Of a stretch of 64,000 nucleotides of DNA, positions 1 to 9,659 are shown piece after piece. The stretch is taken from positions 25,922 to 89,921 of the forward strand of contig JADBJJ010000025.1 in assembly GCA_014874475.1 (NCBI GenBank). Direction: 5' to 3'. Numbering within the stretch: the stretch's first letter is position 1; each line of letters starts with the position of its first letter. Below the pieces are notes generated by a model that saw only the letters and a list, made by a program, of their open reading frames with translations, was not told the DNA's origin and did not search any database. This DNA comes from Chloroflexota bacterium (GTDB lineage Bacteria; Chloroflexota; Anaerolineae; B4-G1; DUEL01). Position numbers and translations under genes: made by a program.

Positions 1-2190
1 CGCCTGACGGACGGGCGGCGACAGACAGGAGGGCATCCGGGCACGACCTGGCTTGCCCCGCCCCTGCATCCGGCCCCGGGGCGAGAAGGCGAACGGTTCG
101 CAATGGTGCTGGACCTGACCGGGCCGGCCCCTTCTCGCCTCTACCGGGAAATTCGGGACGCAGCAGCGCAGGCATTCTGGTCTGCTCCCGGAAGCCCGAT
201 TGCTGCCCTGCGGCGGGCCGTCGTCGCGGCGAACCGGGTCCTGTTCCGCTTCAGCCAGCAACTCCCCTCGGGGAGCCGTTGCGTGGGGAACATCGCCTGC
301 GCCGCGTCGCAGGCCGATGAGGTGTTCCTGGCCCACGCGGGTCTGGCCTGGTCATACGTCCTCTCTGCGGATGGCGACGAACAACACCCCGACCGTCCCC
401 TCCCCTACCTGGGAAGCCGACCCTATGCCGAGGTGGCCATTTCCTACGTTCCCGTCCGGCCCGGTATGATTCTACTCTTAAGTACCCAGAATCTCCTCCG
501 CCTGGTCACCCCAGACGCCCTGGGACAGGTGCTCCGCCGGGAAGGAGAGGAGATACTGGATGGCCTGGAGCAACTGGCCGGAGAGGAGTCGCTGACGGCT
601 ATGGTGCTGTGCTGGCCTGAGGAGCAGATATCCCCACCCTTGGCCCCGCTCCCCCGGCGCCGTTACGAGGCGCCCTCTCCACCGGCAGTGCCCCCTGCAC
701 CGCCTCCACCGATGGAAGAGGAACGAATGCCCGGAGAAACGCTTCTCCCGGAGGAGATGCCGCTGCGAGAGGGCGTTGCGGGAGAAGAGTTGGCAGAACC
801 GGGCGTCTGGACCCGAGGGGGGGAATCCCCTCCTACCCGGCCCTCACCAAGGTTATCCCTTCTGGGGGAGAGGGTGAGGGCAAGATGTGCAGCCATCGGC
901 AGAGGGCTGGCCAAAGGCACAGTAGCCGTTGTCGGAGGACTGGCCCGGGGAGCATCCGCATTGGGGATGGGCCTGAGGGGAGCGGCCCGATCCGCCTATC
1001 GCGGAGCGCAGGTTCTCGTCCGTCGTGCCCTTCCCGGCGCAGATCGTCGCCGGAGAGTCAGCATGCCTGTGCCCCGACCCGTCCCCCAGGAGAATCCCCG
1101 CCGAATGGCCGCTCTGGCCATCGTCATCCTGATTCTGGTTATTCTGACCACCCTGTTCGTCTGGTTCCGGTACAGTGGGGACCTCCGACGGAGCGAGGTC
1201 CTCTCCCGGGCTCAGGAGCAGGTTCTGGCAGCCCAACAGGCTCCCCATCCGGAACTGGCCCGTCCCCACTGGGAGGCGGTCCTGGCTCTGACAGCGAACG
1301 ACGAGGCCCCGGAGGTGAGAGCGCTCCACTCTATGGCCCAGGACGCACTGGATCAGATGGATGGCGTCATTCGGGTGGCGCCGAGTTTGCTGGCCGATCT
1401 GGGCACTCAAGTCTCCCGGAACCGTCTGGTGTCGTGGGAGCAGAGCATAGCCGTTCTGGAGGGTCCCGGTCAGATACGCCGGGTCCTGATCGGTGGCGGG
1501 AGCGAATTCATCACTATCCCGGAAGCGCCCTCTCTGATAGATATCACCTACTATCACGCGGAGACCAGTCAACTATCCCAAGGGCTTCTCATCCTGGGAG
1601 CCGGGGGACGTCTCTGGGCGTACGATACCCACTGGTCAGAAGCCCAATCAGTGGCGTTATCTCCCACTCCTGGGGGGTATGACCCAGTGGCGATGGCTAC
1701 GTATTATGGACGGCTGTACCTGCTGGACCCGGCGGCGGGACAAATCTGGCGGTACGTCCCGCAGAACGGGGAGTTTAAAGGAGAACCAGAGCCCTACTTT
1801 TCAGCAGCGGCCCCGCCTCTGACAGGAGCCCGGGATATGGCCGTGAACTACAATATCTACGTCCTTTTTGAGGACGGGGGAGTGGCCCGCTATAAGGAGG
1901 GGAAGGCCGCACCTTTTGCCGTCGGCGGCGTCCCGGCCCCGGCACCTCGCTTTGTCGCGCTGGCAGTGGATCCTGAACAGGAAAACGGCCCAGTCTATCT
2001 GGCTGATGGGGCGGCAGAACGCATCGTTGTCCTTCGGGAGGACGGGACATTTTGCGCCCAGTTGCGCCCTGCGGGGGGAGAGTTTCAGAGTCTCCAGGCG
2101 TTGACGGTCAGCCAGGCCGGCGATTCCCTCTTTGTCCTGGCGCAGGGGAAGATATATCGGGTGATCATTCCCTCGCTGCCCTGCTGGTAA
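1..2190 (+). CDS. Membrane-anchored protein: degenerate PP2C-like domain, TM helix, propeller-like C-terminus (5' end outside window)
   Basis: The first ATG is at 103, but the frame is open back to base 1 and that Met sits inside a hydrophobic beta-strand-like stretch (FAMVLDLTG), so the true start probably lies upstream. Counting from 103: residues 1-170 resemble a PPM/PP2C-type fold without obvious metal-binding Asp motifs; about 185-260 is Pro/Glu-rich; 335-357 is one strong transmembrane helix followed by Arg; about 430-695 has short repeated strands (LLILGAGGRLWAYD, VYLADGAAERIVVL) like a beta-propeller. Topology is probably cytoplasmic phosphatase-like head with external propeller. Bases 841-880, inside the linker, form an inverted repeat of a dispersed GC-rich element. 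Function unknown; the fold assignments are by eye. Confidence 0.7.
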   Translation, partial: RLTDGRRQTGGHPGTTWLAPPLHPAPGREGERFAMVLDLTGPAPSRLYREIRDAAAQAFWSAPGSPIAALRRAVVAANRVLFRFSQQLPSGSRCVGNIACAASQADEVFLAHAGLAWSYVLSADGDEQHPDRPLPYLGSRPYAEVAISYVPVRPGMILLLSTQNLLRLVTPDALGQVLRREGEEILDGLEQLAGEESLTAMVLCWPEEQISPPLAPLPRRRYEAPSPPAVPPAPPPPMEEERMPGETLLPEEMPLREGVAGEELAEPGVWTRGGESPPTRPSPRLSLLGERVRARCAAIGRGLAKGTVAVVGGLARGASALGMGLRGAARSAYRGAQVLVRRALPGADRRRRVSMPVPRPVPQENPRRMAALAIVILILVILTTLFVWFRYSGDLRRSEVLSRAQEQVLAAQQAPHPELARPHWEAVLALTANDEAPEVRALHSMAQDALDQMDGVIRVAPSLLADLGTQVSRNRLVSWEQSIAVLEGPGQIRRVLIGGGSEFITIPEAPSLIDITYYHAETSQLSQGLLILGAGGRLWAYDTHWSEAQSVALSPTPGGYDPVAMATYYGRLYLLDPAAGQIWRYVPQNGEFKGEPEPYFSAAAPPLTGARDMAVNYNIYVLFEDGGVARYKEGKAAPFAVGGVPAPAPRFVALAVDPEQENGPVYLADGAAERIVVLREDGTFCAQLRPAGGEFQSLQALTVSQAGDSLFVLAQGKIYRVIIPSLPCW
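841..880. repeat. GC-rich palindromic repeat copy inside a coding region
   Basis: CCCTCACC at 841-848 is mirrored by GGTGAGGG at 873-880, with GGGGGAGAGG in the right half. The sequence type resembles the copy at 58881-58935. It is read in frame within the linker of the surrounding gene. Confidence 0.5.
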
Positions 2191-2198
2191 ATAGCGGA

Positions 2199-2218
2199 CG
2201 GCGGCAATCTTGCCGCCG
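2199..2218. terminator. Hairpin between convergent genes
   Basis: CGGCGGCA (2199-2206) pairs with TGCCGCCG (2211-2218) across a 4-nt loop, between the stop of the membrane protein (2190) and the stop of clpC (2238). There is no long T tract, so termination strength is uncertain; it could serve both strands. Confidence 0.5.
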
Positions 2219-2237
2219 CCCATTTCATCTCTTTGCT

Positions 2238-4733
2238 CTAATCCTGGGCCTGCAGGACCGGATCGGGCATCCGAAACGTGGATTTCTCTTCGCCCGCCTC
2301 TACTCGGGTGAAGGTCAGGCCGGAATCTCCGACATCCACCCGCACCCGGTCGCCGCAGCGAAACTCCCCGCGCAGAAGACGCACGCTGAGAGGGCTTTCC
2401 ACGTGCCGCTGGAGAGCCCGCCGCAGCGGTCGGGCGCCGAACTGAGGATCGTACCCCTCCCGGGCCAGCCATCGGCGGGCTGCATCGGTCAACTCCACCT
2501 CCAGCCCTTGCTCCGCCAGTCGCTCGGCAATCTCCCGCATCTGCAGGTCCACAATCTGCTCCATATGCTCCAGAGTCAGCCGGTTGAAGATGATGATTTC
2601 GTCCACCCGGTTGATGAACTCTGGACGGAACGTCTCCTTCAGGGCCCGCTCAATGCGTTGACGGCTTTCTTCCTGCTCCCGCCGATCCGTTCCTTCCCGC
2701 AGGAACCCCAGCGCTCCGCCTTTGCCCGCAAACTCCGTCCCCACGTTGGAGGTCATAATGATGACGGTGTTCCGAAAGTCCACCGTCCGGCCCTGGCCGT
2801 CAGTCAGGCGACCGTCATCCAGAACCTGGAGCAGGGCGTGGAGGACTTCGGGGTGGGCCTTCTCTATCTCGTCAAAAAGGACGACCTGGTAGGGACGACG
2901 ACGGACGGCCTCGGTGAGTTGGCCGCCCTCCTCGTAGCCAATGTAGCCGGGCGGAGCGCCGAAGAGACGGCTGACGGTATGCCGCTCGTGATACTCGCTC
3001 ATGTCAATGCGCAGGAGGGCGTCCTCATCGTCAAAGAGGAACCAGGCCAGCGCCTTTGCCATTTCTGTCTTGCCCACGCCGGAGGCCCCCAGGAAGATAA
3101 AGGAGCCGATGGGCCGCCGGGGGTCCTTCAGGCCGGAACGCCCGCGCCGGATGGCGTCGGCGACAGCAGCAATGGCCTCGTCCTGCCCGACGATGCGCTG
3201 GCGGAGCGCTTCCTCCATCCGCAGCAGTTTCTCCGCCTCTGTCTCTAACATCTGGGCTATCGGAATGCCGGTCCACAAGGCCACCACCTGGGCGATGTCC
3301 TCCGCGTCCACCGTCTCATCCAACTGGTGCTCTCGCTGCCAGGCCTCGCGCTGCTGGCGGAACTGGTCCTCTAGGCGAAGCCGCCGGACCTTGATCTCGG
3401 CGGCCCGTTCGTAATCCCGCGCGTTACTGGCAGCCTCTTCTTCCATCTGGAGACGGCTGATCTCGGCCTCTATCTGCTTCAGTTCAGGGGGAAGGGTATA
3501 GAGGGCCACCCGCACCTTGGCCGCCGCCTCGTCCATCAGGTCTATCGCCTTATCAGGCAGACGTCGATCGGTGACGTAGCGGTGGGAGAGGCGCGCGGCG
3601 GCGATGATGGCCTCGTCGGTGATACGGACGCGGTGATGGGCCTCGTAGCGGTCCCGCAGGCCGCGCAGCATCTCTATGGTCTCCTCCATCGTCGGCTCGT
3701 CCACAAAGACGGGAGCGAACCGGCGTTCCAGCGCGCCGTCCTTCTCTATGTACTGGCGGTACTCGTCCAGCGTCGTGGCGCCGATGCACTGCAACTCGCC
3801 CCGGGCCAGATACGGCTTCATAATGCTGGACGCGTCCAGCGCGCCGCTTCCCGCCCCCGCCCCGACGACGGTATGCAGTTCATCAATGAAGAGGATGACT
3901 TCCCCCTGTGCCCGCTGGATTTCCTCCACGGTGGCCTTCAGCCGCTCTTCAAACTCGCCCCGGAAGCGGGTGCCGGCGACCATCGCGGCCAGGTCCAGTT
4001 GCATCACCCGCCGGCCCTTGAGGATTTCGGGGACGTTGTCAGAGGCGATCTTCTGGGCCAGCCCCTCCACGATAGCGGTCTTGCCGACCCCAGGCTCGCC
4101 GATGAGGACAGGGTTATTTTTGGTGCGACGGCAGAGAATCTGGATGACGCGCAGGATTTCCGCATCCCGCCCGATAACCGGGTCCAGTTTCCCTTCTTTC
4201 GCCAGCCGGGTCAGATCGCGGCTGAACTTCTCCAGAGTGCGATAGCGGGATTCGGGGCGGCTATCGGCAAACGACTGCCCGCTGCGGATGGCCCGGATGG
4301 CTGCATAGACTCGCTCCCGGGTAATCCCGGCCTCTGCCATCACGCGGGCCACCTGGGTACCCCGCTCGGTGATGATGGCCAGGAAGAGATGTTCCGTGGA
4401 AATGGAGTCATCGCTGAGACGGTTGGCTTCAGTACTGGCCTCATCCAGCACTCGTCTGACCCGGGGGGTGATGAAAATCTGCCCCATATTGCCCCGCCCA
4501 TAGATGCCGGCCTTGGGGCTGCGGCGGAGAATCTCGTCCACCTGATTGGCGATCCAATCTGGGTCCACACCCAGTTGGGCCAGAATCTGTGAGACCATGC
4601 CGTCCGGCTGCTCCAGCAGGGCCAGCAGGACATGTTCCGTGTCCACCTGAGTATGCCCGTAGCGGGTCATAATTTCCACTGCCCGCTGGGCGGCATCCTG
4701 CGCCCGCTCGTCGAATCGGTCCATTCGCATCAT
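2238..4733 (-). CDS. clpC: ATP-dependent Clp protease ATP-binding subunit ClpC
   Basis: AAA+ unfoldase that feeds substrates to ClpP and acts in cytoplasmic protein quality control. At 831 residues it has the usual ClpC length. Seen: N-terminal Clp repeat domain (about 1-145, with [10 protein letters not shown] and EHLFLAII), Walker A GEPGVGKT at about 212 and Walker B LFIDELH, a UVR-type middle domain ([14 protein letters not shown], about 415-460) that separates ClpC from the long-coil ClpB, a second Walker A GASGVGKT at about 549 and the C-terminal D2-small domain. The start ATG is preceded by AAGGAG at 4741-4746; Met2 and Met4 are alternatives. No ctsR or mcsAB neighbour is present. The gene is divergent from the PT-rich membrane protein. 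Confidence 0.96.
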   Translation of the reverse strand: MMRMDRFDERAQDAAQRAVEIMTRYGHTQVDTEHVLLALLEQPDGMVSQILAQLGVDPDWIANQVDEILRRSPKAGIYGRGNMGQIFITPRVRRVLDEASTEANRLSDDSISTEHLFLAIITERGTQVARVMAEAGITRERVYAAIRAIRSGQSFADSRPESRYRTLEKFSRDLTRLAKEGKLDPVIGRDAEILRVIQILCRRTKNNPVLIGEPGVGKTAIVEGLAQKIASDNVPEILKGRRVMQLDLAAMVAGTRFRGEFEERLKATVEEIQRAQGEVILFIDELHTVVGAGAGSGALDASSIMKPYLARGELQCIGATTLDEYRQYIEKDGALERRFAPVFVDEPTMEETIEMLRGLRDRYEAHHRVRITDEAIIAAARLSHRYVTDRRLPDKAIDLMDEAAAKVRVALYTLPPELKQIEAEISRLQMEEEAASNARDYERAAEIKVRRLRLEDQFRQQREAWQREHQLDETVDAEDIAQVVALWTGIPIAQMLETEAEKLLRMEEALRQRIVGQDEAIAAVADAIRRGRSGLKDPRRPIGSFIFLGASGVGKTEMAKALAWFLFDDEDALLRIDMSEYHERHTVSRLFGAPPGYIGYEEGGQLTEAVRRRPYQVVLFDEIEKAHPEVLHALLQVLDDGRLTDGQGRTVDFRNTVIIMTSNVGTEFAGKGGALGFLREGTDRREQEESRQRIERALKETFRPEFINRVDEIIIFNRLTLEHMEQIVDLQMREIAERLAEQGLEVELTDAARRWLAREGYDPQFGARPLRRALQRHVESPLSVRLLRGEFRCGDRVRVDVGDSGLTFTRVEAGEEKSTFRMPDPVLQAQD

Positions 4734-5046
4734 GGGAATTCTCCTTACAAAAACAACAGCCCAGATTGACGGGATGGTTGGGAGGTGAGGGCCACAGCCC
4801 TATGGGCCTTGCCCCGTAGGGCAACAAGGGGCGATGTTGACGCCCGCAAAAGCCTTACCCGGCCCATCCCGGATTGATGGTTACCTTATTCTACCTGCAA
4901 TATGTTGGATTCCCGATAAAGGAGTATTAACATTGTGTTAGAACACCCCCATCTCCCTGCAATCATTATACCACACTTGGGCAAAGAGGGCAGATACCAC
5001 TTCTACGGAGTGTCCCGAATCGTTGGGCTTCCTTCGCCTGGTGCGA
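4734..5046. other. Divergent intergenic region with leader hairpin
   Basis: Spacer between clpC and the PT-rich membrane protein. The only structure I see is a hairpin at 4797-4822 (GCCCTA against TAGGGC, with an inner G-C run), which would lie in the clpC 5' leader about 65 nt before its start. I find no convincing clpC promoter and no CtsR- or CIRCE-type heat-shock operator. Confidence 0.45.
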
Positions 5047-5075
5047 TTGACAACCCCCCTGGTTCATGCTATCAT
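5047..5075 (+). promoter_or_regulatory. Sigma-70 type promoter, near-leaderless
   Basis: TTGACA (5047-5052), a 17-bp spacer and TATCAT (5070-5075). Transcription would start near 5081-5083 and the coding ATG is at 5085, so the mRNA would have almost no leader. No Shine-Dalgarno sequence precedes that ATG, which agrees. Confidence 0.7.
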
Positions 5076-5084
5076 ATAGTCCGT

Positions 5085-5801
5085 ATGGACGTCGAGCCAC
5101 GGAACAAGTGGGGTTTAACCCCTCTGCAGATGACCCTTCTGGGGATTATCCTGCTGACCATCCCCTGCTATTGTCTGGGGTTTGTGCTTCTCTACCTGTA
5201 TTCTACCCCTGCTCGCTCCACGCCGGTGCCGACCGTCGTGACGGATACCCCTACACAGACGTTCACGCCCGCTCCGCCGACGCCGACGCTGGAGGCAACG
5301 CCGACCCAGTGGTGGCCGCCGACTTACACTCCCACCGCCACGCCCACGCCGACGCCCACGCCCACTCCCACTCCCACGCCGACGACGACACCGACGCCTA
5401 CTCCCACGCCGACGACGACACCGACGCCCACCCCCACGCCGGAGCCGCCGACGCCTACTCCCACGCCGACGCCGCCGACGCCTACTCCCACGCCGCCGAC
5501 GCCGACGCCCACCCCCACGCCGGAGCCGCCGACGTCTACTCCCACGCCAACGCCGACGCCGACGGCCACGCCGACGAATACTCCTACCCTCGCGTCAGTA
5601 GCGACGGATACCCCTACACCGACGGCGATACCCACCGCAACGCCGACGGAGACACCGGTATCCCCCACACCTCCGCCGCCCGCTGCCTCGCTGGTGCCTA
5701 CCGACACAGTCTCGCCTACGGCCATCCCGACCTGGGCGCCCGTTCCTGCTTCAACACATGCGGGGTATGCACCAGCGCCGCCTGTCCTCTGCGTGGGCTG
5801 A
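5085..5801 (+). CDS. Single-pass membrane protein with long Pro/Thr repeat
   Basis: A 238-residue protein of unknown function. A 12-residue N-terminal tail is followed by one transmembrane helix (about residues 15-38, [16 protein letters not shown]), then an extracellular Pro-Thr-rich stretch (bases about 5230-5700) of [12 protein letters not shown] units, ending in a short PVLCVG tail. The start at 5085 is preferred over 5' ATGs in the same frame because a consensus promoter ends ten bases upstream. Such PT linkers usually act as cell-wall spacers. The opposite frame (Val-Gly repeats) is an artefact of the repeat. Replication slippage could change repeat number between strains. Confidence 0.6.
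   Translation: MDVEPRNKWGLTPLQMTLLGIILLTIPCYCLGFVLLYLYSTPARSTPVPTVVTDTPTQTFTPAPPTPTLEATPTQWWPPTYTPTATPTPTPTPTPTPTPTTTPTPTPTPTTTPTPTPTPEPPTPTPTPTPPTPTPTPPTPTPTPTPEPPTSTPTPTPTPTATPTNTPTLASVATDTPTPTAIPTATPTETPVSPTPPPPAASLVPTDTVSPTAIPTWAPVPASTHAGYAPAPPVLCVG
5330..5600 (+). repeat. Degenerate CCNACG/CCGACG microsatellite-like tract
   Basis: Near-continuous repetition of ACGCCGACG and CCCACGCC units encoding Thr-Pro repeats inside the membrane protein gene. Confidence 0.8.
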
Positions 5802-5873
5802 AAGACGATCCTGGAAACGGGCGAACTGCCGCCCGCAATACGGTTACCCGGTTTTAAGGAGTCCTCACGCCTT

Positions 5874-6926
5874 ATGGAAACGCTCCAACTGCTGAAACAA
5901 CTTTCGGAAGCCCCGGGCCTGCCCGGTCACGAAGAGCCGGTGCGGGCTCTGGTGCGCACTCTTTGGACCCCCCTGGTAGATGAGATTCATATAGATGGCC
6001 TGGGGAGCCTCCTCGGCCGCCGGCGCGGCTCCGGCCCCGAACCTCGCCCCACCCTGATGTTTGCCGCCCATATGGACGAGATCGGCCTGCGGGTGGTGGC
6101 CATAGAGCGAGGCTTCCTGCGCGTCGCCCGCGTTGGCGGGACCGATCGGCGCATCCTGCCGGGGACGGAAGTCCTCGTCCACGGAGAGCGAGACCTCCCC
6201 GGCGTTGTGGGTATGCGCCCGCCCCATGTTGTCCCCCCCGACCGGCGGGATAAGACTCTCCCCTGGGAGGAACTGTTCGTGGACGTAGGATTGCCGGAGG
6301 AGGAACTAAAAGCCGTCGTCCGGGTAGGCGACCCCATCTCCTTCCGGCGGGAGGCTGTAGAATTGAAAAACGGCCTGCTGGCGGGCAAAGCGCTGGATAA
6401 TCGGGTTTCTGTGGCGGTTCTGACGCTGGCCCTGGAGCACCTCTCCCGCACATCTCCCACCTGGGATGTGGTTGCCGTAGCGACGGTCCAGGAAGAGGTG
6501 GGGCTCTACGGCGCCACCACTGCCGCCTACGGCGTCGCCCCCGATATAGCCGTTGCGGTGGACGTCACCTTCGGACGACAGGCCGGAGTCCCCAACCATC
6601 GGGCTTTTCCACTGGGGGAGGGAATCGCCATTGGCGTGGGGCCCAATTTCCATCCGGCGATGGTGGAGCGGCTGAAGAGGACGGCTGAGGCCAACGAAAT
6701 CCCCTACCACATAGACCCCATTCCCGGCCGCAGCGGCACCGACGCCTGGGCCATCCAGGTGAGCCGCGAGGGCGTGCCCACCGGCCTGGTCTCAGTCCCT
6801 CTCCGTTATATGCACCAGCCAGTGGAGACGGTGTCGCTGAAGGACGTGGAGCGGGCCGGACGGCTGCTAGCCCTCTTCGCAGCCGGGCTGGAGGCGGATT
6901 TCCGGCCACGATGGGAAGACGAGTAA
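5874..6926 (+). CDS. M42 family aminopeptidase (copy 1)
   Basis: Di-metal (Zn/Co) aminopeptidase of the tetrahedral TET/glutamyl aminopeptidase family, trimming peptides in the cytoplasm. Length of 350 is typical. The metal ligands and catalytic pair are all recognisable: AAHMDEIGL (His, Asp), KALDNR (bridging Asp), VQEEVG (general-base Glu and metal Glu), AVDVTFG (Asp) and RYMHQP (C-terminal His). First of three tandem paralogues separated by about 140-bp spacers. It starts with ATG 17 nt after TTAAGGAGT. The lack of close identity with copies 2 and 3 suggests old duplication and divergent specificity. Confidence 0.92.
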   Translation: METLQLLKQLSEAPGLPGHEEPVRALVRTLWTPLVDEIHIDGLGSLLGRRRGSGPEPRPTLMFAAHMDEIGLRVVAIERGFLRVARVGGTDRRILPGTEVLVHGERDLPGVVGMRPPHVVPPDRRDKTLPWEELFVDVGLPEEELKAVVRVGDPISFRREAVELKNGLLAGKALDNRVSVAVLTLALEHLSRTSPTWDVVAVATVQEEVGLYGATTAAYGVAPDIAVAVDVTFGRQAGVPNHRAFPLGEGIAIGVGPNFHPAMVERLKRTAEANEIPYHIDPIPGRSGTDAWAIQVSREGVPTGLVSVPLRYMHQPVETVSLKDVERAGRLLALFAAGLEADFRPRWEDE

Positions 6927-7070
6927 GGGAAACTGCTCTCGTTCGCTCGCCGCGCGAACGGGAACTCCGGGAATACGCTCTGAAGAGGTGGCAAACCGAT
7001 CACCTTCGGTTGACCTCTGGGCCGTTTCTCTATCCCGGATTGAGTCCAGCAAATCTCAGGTAGGCGAACC

Positions 7071-8105
7071 GTGGAACTTTTAAAGGAATTATCCGAAGCC
7101 TTTGGCCCTTCGGGCCACGAAAAAGAAATCCGGCAAGTGCTGCGCCGGGCCCTGGAGGGGCACGCGGACCGGATTTGGGTGGACGCATTGGGCAATCTTC
7201 ATGCCTTCCGGGAGGGAACCGGGGCGGACCGCCTGCGCGTCCTGCTGGCTGCCCATATGGACGAGGTCGGGCTGATGGTCGTGGGGCACGACGATTCCGG
7301 CGGCCTGCGCGTGCGCGCCATCGGCGGCATAGATGACCGGGTCTTCCCCGGCGCTCAGGTCTGGGTGGGGCCGGACCGCATTCCCGGCGTCATCGGCCTG
7401 AAGCCTGTCCATCTCCTGGAAAGGGGAGAGGATGAGAAAGTCATCCCGATAGACCAGTTGCTGGTGGACATCGGGGCAAAAGGAAAAGAAGAAGCCCAGC
7501 GGTGGGCCCCTTTGGGCACCCCGATGGTCTTCGCCACCCGCTTTGAAGAGGTGGGCGCGCTGGTCAAGGGAAAGTCCTTTGACGACCGGGCTGGCTGCAC
7601 GGTCCTGGCGGAACTGGTGCGCGGCGAACGGCTTCCCCACGACCTCTATGCCGTCTTCACCGTCCAGGAGGAAGTCGGGCTGCGGGGCGCGCGCGTTGCC
7701 GCCTACGCCAACCGCCCCGATTGCGCCTTTGCCCTGGAGGGCACTATCGCCGATGACCTGCCCAAAAAGAAGGATGTTAGCCCCACATCCGAGTTGGGCA
7801 AAGGACCAGCGATTACAGTGATGGACCACACGTTCATCGCTCACCGGGGCCTGTTGCGGCTGCTGGTGGAGACAGCAGAAGCGCTGGGTATCCCTTATCA
7901 GTTCAAACAGCCGGGCATCGGCGGCACCGATTCTGGCGCCATCCATCTGGCCCGCGAGGGGGTTCCCTGCGGCACCGTCGCTGTCCCCTGTCGCTACATC
8001 CATAGCCCCGTTAGCCTGCTCTCGCCGGCGGACCTGGAGAACACCGTCCGGCTGATGCGGGAAAGCCTGCGCCGTCTCACTCCCGCTGTCCTGGAAAGGG
8101 CGTGA
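7071..8105 (+). CDS. M42 family aminopeptidase (copy 2)
   Basis: 344 residues, GTG start. Same architecture as copy 1: AAHMDEVGL, KSFDDRAG, VQEEVGLRG and RYIHSP are conserved. It differs at the fourth metal-binding position, where ALEGTIADD replaces the VDVT-type motif, so Glu takes the place of Asp; a Glu at this position is also found in a subgroup of the family. It is followed by a 141-bp spacer holding a GC-rich palindrome. Likely a distinct substrate class from its neighbours; specificity cannot be read from sequence. Confidence 0.9.
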   Translation: MELLKELSEAFGPSGHEKEIRQVLRRALEGHADRIWVDALGNLHAFREGTGADRLRVLLAAHMDEVGLMVVGHDDSGGLRVRAIGGIDDRVFPGAQVWVGPDRIPGVIGLKPVHLLERGEDEKVIPIDQLLVDIGAKGKEEAQRWAPLGTPMVFATRFEEVGALVKGKSFDDRAGCTVLAELVRGERLPHDLYAVFTVQEEVGLRGARVAAYANRPDCAFALEGTIADDLPKKKDVSPTSELGKGPAITVMDHTFIAHRGLLRLLVETAEALGIPYQFKQPGIGGTDSGAIHLAREGVPCGTVAVPCRYIHSPVSLLSPADLENTVRLMRESLRRLTPAVLERA

Positions 8106-8109
8106 ACGA

Positions 8110-8145
8110 TGCTCCCTTGCCCGGTGGGAGAAGGGCAGGGAGTGG
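8110..8145. repeat. GC-rich palindromic repeat in peptidase spacer
   Basis: CTCCCTTGCCC followed after about 9 nt by AGGGCAGGGAG, an imperfect inverted repeat with a GGTGGGAGA core. It is of the same general type as those at 841-880 and 58881-58935. Confidence 0.4.
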
Positions 8146-8246
8146 GGCCAATATGACCGAAAACTGTCACCGGCAGGATTTCGGCCTGGATACCCTGCGC
8201 GGACAACGTTGCTGGGAGGAACAGAAACGCTCCGAAGGAGGAAACT

Positions 8247-9230
8247 GTGAATGACTTGATCTGTCAATTGACTGAAGCCTACGGGCCGTCCGGTTTTGAA
8301 GATGCCGTTCGTTCCCTTCTGCGCTCCGTGGTCACCCCTCTGGCCGACGAAGTCCGGGTTACCCCACTGGGCAGTCTGGTCGCCGTCCGCCGGGGGACCG
8401 GCAACGGGCGCCGCATCGTGCTGGCAGCCCATATGGACGAAATCGGCGTCATGGTCACCTACGTAGACGAGAAGGGCTTCCTTCGGTTCACCCCGATTGG
8501 CGGTGTCTCACCCCTCACCTGCCTGGGCGCGCGCGTCCGCTTTGAGAACGGCACCCTGGGCGTCATCGGGTCGGAGAAACGGGAGGACCCCGGTAAGGCT
8601 CCGACGTTTGAGCAACTCTACATAGACGTGGGCGCTACCGGTCGGGATGACTGCCCCGTGCGGGTGGGGGACGCGGCTGTCTTTGAGCGGCCCTTCGCTG
8701 TCCAGGGCCGGCGGCTGGTCGCCAAAGCGATGGACGACCGCATCGGTTGCGCCGTTCTGGTGGAAACGCTGCGGCGGCTCGGACCGACGCCCCACGAGGT
8801 CCATTTCGTCTTCAGCGTTCAGGAGGAGACGACGCTCTCCGGCGCCCGAACGGCGGCCTACGGGATTGAGCCGGATATGGCGATCGCAGTGGATGTAACC
8901 GGGACGGGAGATACACCGGAGAGCCGGCCGATGGCGGTGGAACTGGGGAAAGGACCGGCGATCAAGGTCCAGGATGCCGGGATGATCGCCCACCCAACCG
9001 TGCGGGAATGGCTGGTACGCGCAGCGGAGGCAGCGGGAATCCCCTATCAGATGGAGGTCCTGGAATGGGGGACAACCGACGCCGCAGCGATGCAACTGGT
9101 CCGTTCCGGTGTCCCCTCTGGCTGTCTCTCTATCCCCTGCCGCTACATCCACACCCCCAGTGAGATGGTGGATCAGGAAGATGTGGAGGGAGCCGTTCGG
9201 CTCCTGCTTCATGCCCTTCAGACGGCGTAA
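8247..9230 (+). CDS. M42 family aminopeptidase (copy 3)
   Basis: 327 residues, GTG start behind a strong AAGGAGG at 8235-8241. Metal and catalytic residues are present: AAHMDEIGV, KAMDDRIG, VQEETTLSG, VDVTGTGD and RYIHTP. The residue after the catalytic Glu pair is Thr rather than Val, which alters the S1 pocket edge relative to copies 1 and 2 (inference). Last gene of the M42 trio; a clear hairpin follows at 9271-9300. Confidence 0.9.
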   Translation: MNDLICQLTEAYGPSGFEDAVRSLLRSVVTPLADEVRVTPLGSLVAVRRGTGNGRRIVLAAHMDEIGVMVTYVDEKGFLRFTPIGGVSPLTCLGARVRFENGTLGVIGSEKREDPGKAPTFEQLYIDVGATGRDDCPVRVGDAAVFERPFAVQGRRLVAKAMDDRIGCAVLVETLRRLGPTPHEVHFVFSVQEETTLSGARTAAYGIEPDMAIAVDVTGTGDTPESRPMAVELGKGPAIKVQDAGMIAHPTVREWLVRAAEAAGIPYQMEVLEWGTTDAAAMQLVRSGVPSGCLSIPCRYIHTPSEMVDQEDVEGAVRLLLHALQTA

Positions 9231-9270
9231 CCCGGCCCCATCCAAACCGTTTCTCCGACGGAGGGAGGGA

Positions 9271-9300
9271 GATTCTGCGGCGGCTGACCGCCGCAGAATC
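9271..9300 (+). terminator. Strong hairpin after the M42 trio
   Basis: A perfect 13-bp stem (9271-9283 with 9288-9300) around CTGA, followed by TGTTTCTC. The tail is only moderately T-rich. Confidence 0.65.
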
Positions 9301-9603
9301 TGTTTCTCGGGCGTGTTCCCGATTGGCGGGCTTCTTGTGCCCAGCGGTGAACCCGCAGGGCTCAATGCCCAATCTCTCTTCCAGGGCTGAGGACGCCTGA
9401 CCTTTCTCCCATCCCCCATCCACGCACGACGTAACCGTGGGGACAGGGGACAGGAGGGCGACATACTGGGTACGCCCGCCCGTATCCAGGAAACGGAATC
9501 CGGCATTCTTGCGCGGCGGTGAAGATTCAACAACACTCTATAGGGAGACTACCCAAAAGGCTATTCCCGACGAAATCGGGACACCCTCCGTTTTCCTGCC
9601 TGC
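9301..9603. other. Intergenic stretch without recognised gene
   Basis: Lies between the M42 terminator and the M29 promoter. Short ORFs here have no recognisable composition or ribosome-binding site, and I see no RNA gene. Confidence 0.4.
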
Positions 9604-9631
9604 TTGCCAAACCCTAAAATTGTGTTACACT
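9604..9631 (+). promoter_or_regulatory. Promoter of the M29 peptidase gene
   Basis: TTGCCA (9604-9609), 16-bp spacer, TACACT (9626-9631). The leader would be about 20 nt and contains AAGGAG at 9651-9656 just before the start. Confidence 0.6.
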
Positions 9632-9659
9632 CTCCTTACTGGAATCTCCTAAGGAGTCA

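Noticed and set aside
5330..5600. CRISPR-like array
   Set aside because: The repetition is a continuous short-unit coding microsatellite without unique spacers.
5324..5725. Minus-strand Val-Gly repeat protein opposite the PT-rich gene
   Set aside because: It is the mirror reading of the Thr-Pro microsatellite, with no start site or promoter on that strand.
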